From Elusimicrobiota bacterium (GTDB taxonomy: Bacteria > Elusimicrobiota > Elusimicrobia > UBA1565 > UBA9628), in assembly GCA_028717865.1 (NCBI GenBank), contig JAQUMZ010000212.1:1-5333 (forward strand): a DNA stretch of 5,333 bases. Reading direction: 5' to 3'. Both the position numbers and the translations under genes were made by a program. The first letter of the stretch is position 1; every line of letters begins with the position of its first letter. Of this stretch, positions 1 to 5,333 are shown one piece after another. Under the pieces are notes generated by a model that saw only the letters and a list, made by a program, of their open reading frames with translations, ran no database searches and was not told where the DNA came from.

Positions 1-876
1 AAGAAAATCCTGCGCTTCGAGACCCGCCATCGCGCCAGCGACGGCAGGATTTTCCCCGTCCAGATCACCGCCAATTACCTGGAGTTCGACGGCAAGGAGT
101 ACAACTTCGCCTTCATCCAGGACATCAGCGAGCGGCGGCAGTGGATCGAGCGCATCGAGCAGTCCCAGGAGATGTTCCGCCTGGTGCTCGACAATATTCC
201 GCAGCGGGTCTTCTGGAAGGACCGGGAATTCCGTTATCGGGGCTGCAACCGGCCCTTCCTCTGCGACGCCGGGCTCAAGGAGTTCAAGGAAATCCTCGGG
301 ACGGAGGACTTCGACCTATCCTGGAAGGAGAGCGCCCGGGCCTACCGCGAGGACGACCGCTCGGTCATGGAGAACGACCGGCCGAAGCTCGGCTTCGAGG
401 AGCCCCAGGAACTGCCCGACGGACGGGTGCGCTGGCTGAGGACCAACAAGCTGCCCTTGCACGACAAGGGCGGCGGGGTCATCGCGGTCTTGGGCACCTA
501 CGAGGAGATCACGGAAGTCAAGCGGGCGGAACGGGCCTTGCGCTTCATGCAATTCGCCGTGGACAACTGTTCTTTGCCGGTGCTCTGGATCAGTTCCCAA
601 GGGCGCATCCTTTACGGCAACCAGGCCGCCTGCCGGCGCCTGGCCTGCCCGGCCGAACGGCTGCCGGCCCTGGGCGTCCAGGACTTCGACCGGGCCTTGG
701 CCCCGGACCGGTGGGGGGAATTCTGGCGCGAGCTCAAGGCCAAGGGCAACGCGGCGTTCCGGCGCGAGCTGCGCGCCCAGGACGGGCGGAACTTCACGGC
801 GAGGCTCTCCTGCAGCCATCTGGCGCACGACGGGGAGGAGCTCTGCTTCGCTTTCCTGCAGGAAGCGCGGTCCTAG
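1..876 (+). CDS. Multi-PAS sensory protein, C-terminal part (5' end outside window)
   Basis: The frame is open from base 1 and ends at TAG 874-876, giving 291 visible residues; the true start is upstream of the window. Three PAS units can be read. The end of a first PAS/PAC covers about residues 1-47 and closes with the PAC-like motif QDISERRQ. A second spans about 58-172 (MFRLVLDNIPQRVFWKD to GTYEEITE). A third spans about 180-288 (FAVDNCSLPVLWISSQGRIL to FAFLQ). The linkers after each PAC (residues 44-57 and 170-182) are charged and helix-prone, as in signalling helices between PAS domains. PAS domains sense ligands, redox state or light, or mediate dimerisation; no cofactor-binding residue can be assigned here. 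The protein stops right after the last PAS, with no histidine kinase, GGDEF, EAL or methyl-accepting domain, so any output domain must be N-terminal or on a partner. No transmembrane segment is visible. The family is clear; the signal and output are unknown. Confidence 0.85.
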   Translation, partial: KKILRFETRHRASDGRIFPVQITANYLEFDGKEYNFAFIQDISERRQWIERIEQSQEMFRLVLDNIPQRVFWKDREFRYRGCNRPFLCDAGLKEFKEILGTEDFDLSWKESARAYREDDRSVMENDRPKLGFEEPQELPDGRVRWLRTNKLPLHDKGGGVIAVLGTYEEITEVKRAERALRFMQFAVDNCSLPVLWISSQGRILYGNQAACRRLACPAERLPALGVQDFDRALAPDRWGEFWRELKAKGNAAFRRELRAQDGRNFTARLSCSHLAHDGEELCFAFLQEARS

Positions 877-887
877 TCCGAGCGGCT

Positions 888-1298
888 ATGGGACTGCTCG
901 ACGAGGTGCGCGAGTTCCTGGCGGGCCTGCGCCGGGAGCTGCCCGAGCTGGCCGAAGCCCCGGCCCGGCCGCGCCGGAGCGACCGCCTCCGGGAGCTGTT
1001 CGAGGCCCGGGTCCGGCACTGGAGCGGCGCGATGGGGGTCAGCCCCCGGCGCGTCTGCCTCAAGAGCCAGCGCACGTTGTGGGGCAGCTGTTCGGAGCGC
1101 GGCAACGTGAATTTCAACCGCGCCTTGGCCGGCGCCCCGGCCGAGGTGCTGGATTACGTCGTGATCCACGAGCTGGCCCACCTGAGGGAGATGAACCATT
1201 CCCACCGCTTCTGGGCCGTGGTGGAGGCCTGGTGCCCCGACCAGAAGCGGCATCGCCGCTGGCTGAGGGAGAATTCGGAGCTGCTGCGCTGCCCTTAG
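888..1298 (+). CDS. Short YgjP-like (DUF45/M48-type) zinc metallopeptidase
   Basis: Predicted protein of 136 residues. It carries the zinc motif HELAH at residues 94-98 (ligands H94 and H98, catalytic E95), followed by NHSHRFW at 103-109, where H104 is the likely third ligand. Upstream is the family signature LWGSCSERGNVNFN (64-77). Together these identify the YgjP-like metal-dependent hydrolase domain (PF01863). The biological substrate is not evident. Family members are commonly about 220-240 residues with an N-terminal beta-rich region; here only a helical N-terminus of about 50 residues precedes the conserved core. ATG 888 is chosen because it follows the PAS stop by 11 bases and keeps the helix before the WGSCS motif. 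No good Shine-Dalgarno sequence precedes it. ATG 1032 has GGAG at 1021-1024, seven bases upstream, but starting there would remove the conserved helix. Translation may depend on read-on from the PAS gene. The protein has no signal peptide and is probably cytoplasmic. Family assignment is confident, start less so. Confidence 0.85.
   Translation: MGLLDEVREFLAGLRRELPELAEAPARPRRSDRLRELFEARVRHWSGAMGVSPRRVCLKSQRTLWGSCSERGNVNFNRALAGAPAEVLDYVVIHELAHLREMNHSHRFWAVVEAWCPDQKRHRRWLRENSELLRCP
1295..1298. other. Interlocked stop codons of convergent genes
   Basis: The plus-strand metallopeptidase ends with TAG at 1296-1298, and the minus-strand IIA gene ends with TAA read from 1297 to 1295. The two coding regions therefore overlap tail to tail by four bases. 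No hairpin with a T-run was seen on either side, so each transcript must run into the other gene's coding region or end by a factor-dependent mechanism. Confidence 0.9.
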
Positions 1299-2080
1299 GA
1301 AACCTTGACCGCCAGGTAATCGTAAAGCGTCCGATCCTGGTCGTAGGCGGTCGCCGATCTCAAGACCAGGCGATAGCCTTCGCGGTCGAATTGCCCCTGG
1401 GATTTCAGCCGGGCGCCCAATTCCTCGTCCCGCTCCAGGCTGGCGGCCAGTTCCCGATATTGGCAGAGCACGACCGGCCGGCCCGTCCCACAGGCCAGGA
1501 TGAGCACGGGCACGATGCGCAACGTCCCCGGCGCCAGGGGCTTGGCCTCGGCGGCCGCCTGCCGGGCCTCCAGGCGGATCATGCGGGCCCTGGCCTCGGG
1601 CAGGGCCGCGTCGATGGCGGAGGAGACCCAGTCCAGCAGCCTTTCTCGGACCGTGGCGAGGTCCTGGGCCTGGGCGATGGGCTGGATGCCGCCCTGCTTG
1701 GTGATCGCCCCGGCGAGGGCGGAAACTTCCTTTAGGTATACGTTCTTCTGGGTGTCCGGGATGTAGTACATGGCGACCAGATGCACCTTCTTGCCGTCGG
1801 AGGCGCCGTAGTCGATCCCGGCCGGGCTCCAGCCCACGGCGCAAAGCATCTCGCCGGCGCCCGCGGCCCGGACGTGCGGGCAGGCCACGCCCAGTCCCAG
1901 TCCCGTGTTCTGCCTGCGCTCGCGCGCGAGCATGGCCTCGGTAAGCTCCGCGCTTTCCGCGGGGGCCAGGTCGGGAACGGCCTCGATGAGGTGGGCCAGA
2001 TAGCGCAGGGAGCGCTCCTTGTCCGTGTCCGGGAGCTCGATCAGGCGGCCGTCTTGCAGGGCGTTGAGCAGGCTTCTCAT
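1295..2080 (-). CDS. PTS EIIA type-2 (fructose/mannitol/Ntr-like) protein with C-terminal extension
   Basis: Predicted protein of 261 residues. Residues 1-155 match the EIIA type-2 fold (PF00359): an N-terminal MRSLLNALQDGRLIEL segment, LARE at 51-54, then NTGLGLGVACPHVR at 58-71. H69 sits where family members accept phosphate from HPr or NPr. The strand KVHLVAMYYIP (98-108) and the following helix VYLKEVSALAGAI (114-126) also fit. A charged helical linker (about 160-182) leads to a C-terminal part (about 184-261, beginning GTLRIVPVLILACG) that I do not recognise; typical IIA domains are only about 150 residues. No IIB or IIC partner is seen, so sugar transport is unlikely and a regulatory role, as for EIIA-Ntr (PtsN), is inferred. 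ATG 2080 is chosen because it lies 2 bases after the ATPase stop, has GGAG ten bases upstream, and begins the recognisable domain. An in-frame ATG at 2173 would only add residues from the ATPase coding region. Confidence 0.85.
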   Translation of the reverse strand: MRSLLNALQDGRLIELPDTDKERSLRYLAHLIEAVPDLAPAESAELTEAMLARERRQNTGLGLGVACPHVRAAGAGEMLCAVGWSPAGIDYGASDGKKVHLVAMYYIPDTQKNVYLKEVSALAGAITKQGGIQPIAQAQDLATVRERLLDWVSSAIDAALPEARARMIRLEARQAAAEAKPLAPGTLRIVPVLILACGTGRPVVLCQYRELAASLERDEELGARLKSQGQFDREGYRLVLRSATAYDQDRTLYDYLAVKVS

Positions 2081-2082
2081 GG

Positions 2083-4674
2083 TCAATCCGCTCCGTAGCG
2101 CTTGATGAAGCAGGTCTTCATCGCGTGGGTCAGAACAGAATAAGCCAGCAGCATGGCCAATAGCCACAGCCAATACGAGCCGGGCAGGGGCACCAGGCCC
2201 AGGTACGGGGCGAGCGCGGAATAGGGCAGGCAGACGGCCGCCGCCATTACGGCCAGCGTGGTCAGGGCCAGGCCCGGGCTCGGCCGGCTTTGGAGGAAGG
2301 GTATGCGGTTGGTGCGTATGATATGCACGATCATGGTCTGGGTCAGCAGGGATTCGACGAACCAGCCGGTGTGGAAGAGCTGCTCGTAGCCGGCCTTGAC
2401 CCCGGGCGCCAGGCCGGCGCGCGTGAATTCCACGCAGCGGTAGCCGTAAAGCATCAGGAAGAAGGTCGCGTAATCGAAGATCGAGCTCATGGGCCCGATC
2501 CAGAGCATGAATTTCTTGATGCGGCCGATATCCCAGCGCTGGGGCTTCTCGAGGTACTCCTCGTCGACCTGGTCGGTGGGGATGCCGACCTGAGAGAAAT
2601 CGTAGAGGAGGTTGTTGACCAGGATCTGGATGGGCGCCATGGGCAGGAAAGGCAGCAGCCAGCTGCCTCCCACCACGCTGAACATGTTGCCGAAGTTGGA
2701 GCTGGCGCCCATCTTGACGTACTTGATGATGTTGCCGAAGACGCGGCGGCCCTCGAGTATGCCGTCCTCGAGCACCAGCAGGCTCTTCTGCAGCAGCACG
2801 ATGTCGGCGGACTCCTTGGCCACGTCCGCGGCGCTGTCGACTGATATGCCCACGTCCGCGGTCTTCATGGCGGGGGCGTCGTTGATGCCGTCGCCCAGGA
2901 AGCCCACGACGTGGCCTTGGCTTTGCAGGGCGCGGATGATCCGGTCCTTCTGGGACGGGGAGAGTTTGGCGAAGACGGTCGTCTCGGCGGCGAGCTCGGC
3001 CAGCCCGGCATCGGAGAGCCCTTCCAGCCGGTCTCCGGATACGATGCCCTCGATCGGCAGACCCACGTCCCGGCAGACCTTGCCCGTGACCAGGGCATTG
3101 TCGCCGGTCAGGATCTTGACCGAGACCCCGGTCCGGCGCAGCGCTTCCAAGGCGCCGGCCGCCGAGTCCTTGGGCGGATCGTAGAACGCGACGTAGCCGA
3201 GCAGGATCAGCTCCGCCTCGTCGGCCGCCGAGAAGACCTCTTGCGCGCGGGGAAAGCCCCGGTAGGCTACGGCCAGCACCCGGTAACCGTCGGCGCTAAG
3301 GGCCTCGTACTCCTCCAGCAGGTCGCGCTTGAGCAGGTCGATGAGCGGGTGGACCTCGTCGTCCACTTGATAACGGCTGCAGGCGGCGAAGACCTCCTCG
3401 ACGGCGCCCTTGCAGATCAGGACGTGCTCGTCCTCGTAGTCTATGACCACCGACATGCGGCGGCGCGTGAAATCGAAGGGGATCTCGTCGACCTTGCGGC
3501 AGCTGCGCTCGACGTCGAGGGCGCCGTGGGCGAGGATGGCGCGGTCCAGCAGGTTGCGCAGCCCGGTCTGGTAGTAGCTGTTCATGTAGGCGTAGCGCAG
3601 GACGTCATCCGAGGGGCGGTTGGTGACGTCGACGTGGCGCTCCAGGACGATGCGGTCCTGGGTCAGGGTTCCGGTCTTGTCGGTGCAGAGCACGTCCATG
3701 GCCCCGAAATTCTGGATGGAGTTGAGGCGCTTGACCACGACCTTCTTGCGCGACATGGCCAAGGCGCCCTTGGAGAGGTTCACGGTCACGATCATGGGCA
3801 GCATCTCCGGGGTCAGGCCGACCGCGACCGACAGGCCGAAGAGCAGGGCCTGCGCCCAACTCCCCTTGGTCAGGCCCACGAGCAGGAAGACCACCGCGAC
3901 CATGACGGCCATGAAGCGGATCATCAGCCAGGTGAAGTCCCGCAGGCCGTGGTCGAAGCTGGTGGGCGCGCGCCGGCCGGCGAGCGTCTGGGAAATGGCT
4001 CCGAAGAACGTTCGGCTTCCCGTGGCCGCCACGACTCCGCGGGCGGTGCCGCTGAGCACGTTGGAGCCTTGGAAGACCGCGTTGGGCAGGTCCAGGGCGC
4101 TCGGCCCGGCGGCGCAGGGGGCGGAATTCTTCTCGACGGGCAGGGACTCGCCGGTCAGGGCCGCCTGGCTCACGTAGAAGTCCTTGGCGGCCGTCAGGCG
4201 CAGATCGGCGGGCACGATGTCGCCCGCGGCCAGGACGACGATGTCCCCGGGCACCAGGTCGCGCAGGGGGATTTCCTCCTCCCGGCCCGAGCGCAGCACC
4301 GTGCAGGCGGCCTTGATCAGGGACAGGAGCTTCTCCACGGCGCGGTTGGAGCGCGCCTCCTGGACGTAGCCCATGGCCACGCTCAGCACGATCATGGCGC
4401 CGACCACGGCCGCGGCGCGCGCGTCGCCCAGCAGCCCAGAGACGGTCGCGATGACCAGGAGCTGGATCACGAGCGGATTCTTGGCGCGCGCCCAGATTTC
4501 GCCCAGTGGCCCCGCCCTTTGCGCGCGGGCGGCCTCGTTGGGCCCGTAGCGCTGCCGGCGCTCCTCGACTTGATCGGGGTCCAGCCCTTTTTCGGAGGCG
4601 CCCAGGCGCGCGAGCGCCGTCGGGGCGGGCAAGACGGCCAGGCTCAGGACTTCGCCGCCCCCCTGGTTCAGCAT
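2083..4674 (-). CDS. mgtA: MgtA/MgtB-type (P3B) magnesium-transporting P-type ATPase
   Basis: Predicted protein of 863 residues, near the roughly 900 of enterobacterial MgtA. It should import Mg2+ into the cytoplasm at the cost of ATP. Domains in order: cation-ATPase N-terminal region (about 20-65), TM1-2 (65-104), actuator domain with LTGES (173-177), TM3-4 (249-300) containing VGLTPEMLPMIV, phosphorylation site DKTGTLT with D332, nucleotide-binding domain with KGA at 422-424, TGDN at 523-526, GDGINDA at 594-600, then TM5-10 (about 655-852). Strong P3B markers are ASSNFGNMFSV (657-667) in TM5 and NNLLYDFSQVGIPTDQVD (687-704), followed by a KPQRW segment. All catalytic motifs are intact. The ATG at 4674 overlaps the stop of the upstream EamA gene by 7 bases (ATGCTGA), and only weak purine-rich sequence precedes it, so translational coupling is likely. 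An in-frame upstream ATG at 4950 would add 92 Arg/Pro/Gly-rich residues that are a shadow of the EamA gene. Family is very sure; the exact cation is inferred from homology. Confidence 0.95.
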   Translation of the reverse strand: MLNQGGGEVLSLAVLPAPTALARLGASEKGLDPDQVEERRQRYGPNEAARAQRAGPLGEIWARAKNPLVIQLLVIATVSGLLGDARAAAVVGAMIVLSVAMGYVQEARSNRAVEKLLSLIKAACTVLRSGREEEIPLRDLVPGDIVVLAAGDIVPADLRLTAAKDFYVSQAALTGESLPVEKNSAPCAAGPSALDLPNAVFQGSNVLSGTARGVVAATGSRTFFGAISQTLAGRRAPTSFDHGLRDFTWLMIRFMAVMVAVVFLLVGLTKGSWAQALLFGLSVAVGLTPEMLPMIVTVNLSKGALAMSRKKVVVKRLNSIQNFGAMDVLCTDKTGTLTQDRIVLERHVDVTNRPSDDVLRYAYMNSYYQTGLRNLLDRAILAHGALDVERSCRKVDEIPFDFTRRRMSVVIDYEDEHVLICKGAVEEVFAACSRYQVDDEVHPLIDLLKRDLLEEYEALSADGYRVLAVAYRGFPRAQEVFSAADEAELILLGYVAFYDPPKDSAAGALEALRRTGVSVKILTGDNALVTGKVCRDVGLPIEGIVSGDRLEGLSDAGLAELAAETTVFAKLSPSQKDRIIRALQSQGHVVGFLGDGINDAPAMKTADVGISVDSAADVAKESADIVLLQKSLLVLEDGILEGRRVFGNIIKYVKMGASSNFGNMFSVVGGSWLLPFLPMAPIQILVNNLLYDFSQVGIPTDQVDEEYLEKPQRWDIGRIKKFMLWIGPMSSIFDYATFFLMLYGYRCVEFTRAGLAPGVKAGYEQLFHTGWFVESLLTQTMIVHIIRTNRIPFLQSRPSPGLALTTLAVMAAAVCLPYSALAPYLGLVPLPGSYWLWLLAMLLAYSVLTHAMKTCFIKRYGAD
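2091..2094 (-). promoter_or_regulatory. Ribosome binding site for the IIA gene
   Basis: On the minus strand GGAG lies ten bases before ATG 2080, inside the codons for the last Gly-Ala-Asp of the ATPase. It supports the 2080 start and suggests translational coupling, since ribosomes finishing the ATPase at TGA 2085-2083 would sit over this site. Confidence 0.6.
4668..4674 (-). other. Stop/start overlap joining the EamA and ATPase genes
   Basis: Read on the minus strand, these seven bases are ATGCTGA: the ATPase start codon followed by the EamA stop in a different frame. This overlap is typical of translationally coupled operon genes and leaves no room for a dedicated leader immediately before the ATPase. 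Confidence 0.75.
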
Positions 4675-5333
4675 GGTTCGCTTCGCAATGCGCCCGGGAC
4701 GAGGGACGGCTTTCCGCCGCGCGCGGCCAGGCGCGAAAGCCAAAAAGCCCCGGCCAAGGTCACCCCCAAGCCGGCCAACTGCGCGCCGCCGATGCGCTCG
4801 CGGCCCAGGCCGCAGGAGAAGAGCATGGTCAGCGCGGGATAGGACAGCAGGAAGGCGGTGGCCTTGGCCAGGTCCATGCGCAGGATCGCCCCGTACCAGA
4901 AGAGCAGCGCCAGCGCGTTCATGAACACCCCTTGCGTGGCCAGCAGGCACAGGGCGTCCGTAGACCAGCTCCAGCGCCCGCCGTGGAGCAGGGCCCAGGC
5001 CGAGATCGGCGTCAGCAGGAGGAAGCCGAACAAGTTGCGCGTCCCGGAGACGAGCGCGGGATCGACGTCGCGGGGCAGCCGCTTGGCCAGCACGTGGGAG
5101 ACCTGGTACATCCAGGGGGTCAGCAGGATCATGAGGTCGCCCTTCCAGCGCAGGGAGCCCAGATCATGAGCCATGATCAGGCCCGTGCCCGCTATGACCA
5201 GGAGGCTGGCCGCCAGTTGCCCCCGCCCGATGCGCTCGCGCAGCAGGACCGCGGAAAGCGCGGCCGAGTAGAGTATCTCCACCTGGGCCATGACCGCGGC
5301 GTTGGCCGGGGTGGTGTAGCGCAGGGCTTGGAG
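4668..5333 (-). CDS. EamA/DMT-superfamily membrane transporter, C-terminal part (5' end outside window)
   Basis: The frame is open from the window edge at 5333 to TGA 4670-4668, giving 221 visible residues. The internal ATG at 5291 is not the true start, because residues before it (LQALRYTTPANAAV) already read as EamA sequence. Two copies of the EamA repeat ending are visible: LLRERIGRGQLAASLLVIAGTGLI-type sequence at about 30-53 and GRERIGGAQLAG at 177-188, each followed by a hydrophobic helix. This duplicated pattern is characteristic of the 10-TM drug/metabolite transporter fold. About six or seven of the ten expected helices are present, including the full second repeat. DMT members export or import small metabolites and the substrate cannot be read from sequence. 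The short polar C-terminal tail (RGGKPSLVPGALRSEPC) is probably cytoplasmic. It is the first visible gene of the minus-strand group and overlaps the ATPase start by 7 bases. Family confident, substrate unknown. Confidence 0.88.
   Translation of the reverse strand, partial: LQALRYTTPANAAVMAQVEILYSAALSAVLLRERIGRGQLAASLLVIAGTGLIMAHDLGSLRWKGDLMILLTPWMYQVSHVLAKRLPRDVDPALVSGTRNLFGFLLLTPISAWALLHGGRWSWSTDALCLLATQGVFMNALALLFWYGAILRMDLAKATAFLLSYPALTMLFSCGLGRERIGGAQLAGLGVTLAGAFWLSRLAARGGKPSLVPGALRSEPC

Noticed and set aside
141..887. N-terminal extension of the metallopeptidase frame upstream of ATG 888
   Set aside because: The extra 249 residues are Arg/Gly/Pro/Ala-rich and overlap the clear PAS coding frame, so this is a frame shadow. 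No in-frame GTG or TTG close to 888 offers a better start.
873..1844. A 323-codon minus-strand frame across the metallopeptidase and IIA genes
   Set aside because: Its Arg/Gly/Pro-rich translation lacks any domain pattern and conflicts with two well-supported genes.
2081..2173. N-terminal extension of the IIA protein from ATG 2173
   Set aside because: It overlaps the conserved last ATPase helix and adds no family similarity, while the ATG at 2080 has an SD sequence and matches the start of the IIA domain.
2911..4842. A 643-codon open frame on the plus strand, opposite the ATPase
   Set aside because: It mirrors the ATPase coding frame. Its Gly/Gln/His/Asp/Val-rich translation has no domain pattern, while the minus strand carries every P-type ATPase motif. 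Long antisense frames are expected in GC-rich genes.
4675..4950. N-terminal extension of the ATPase from ATG 4950
   Set aside because: It would add 92 low-complexity Arg/Gly/Pro residues over the EamA second repeat. The cation-ATPase N-terminal domain is already complete from 4674.
1..5333. Mobile element, CRISPR array, tRNA/rRNA or defence system
   Set aside because: No spaced direct repeats, terminal inverted repeats, transposase motifs or RNA gene signatures were seen by eye. Every stretch is covered by ordinary coding sequence.

Overview
The window is GC-rich, densely coded bacterial DNA with five genes and almost no intergenic space. The lineage cannot be fixed from sequence alone. A tandem-PAS sensor, a Gram-negative-style MgtA pump and a PTS IIA protein encoded away from any sugar permease would suit a GC-rich Gram-negative such as Desulfobacterota or Elusimicrobiota. 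That is a weak inference.

Layout. Plus strand: bases 1-876 hold the 3' part of a multi-PAS sensory protein whose 5' end is outside the window. After an 11-base gap, 888-1298 encodes a short YgjP-like zinc metallopeptidase. Minus strand, read from 5333 down to 1295: the 3' part of an EamA/DMT transporter (5333-4668), a complete MgtA-type P-type ATPase (4674-2083) and a PTS EIIA type-2 protein with an unassigned C-terminal extension (2080-1295). The two gene groups converge, and their stop codons interlock within four bases at 1295-1298.

The three minus-strand genes look like one transcription unit. The EamA stop and ATPase start overlap by 7 bases, and only 2 bases separate the ATPase stop from the IIA start. 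The IIA ribosome binding site lies inside the last ATPase codons. The ATPase is predicted to import Mg2+ (or a similar divalent cation) across the inner membrane. The IIA protein keeps the phosphorylatable histidine but has no sugar IIB/IIC partner here, so a regulatory role towards the pump is a reasonable, untested hypothesis. That pairing is the most interesting item in the window.

No RNA genes, mobile elements, CRISPR arrays, long repeats or convincing intrinsic terminators were seen. Promoters for both groups must lie outside the window or inside coding sequence.
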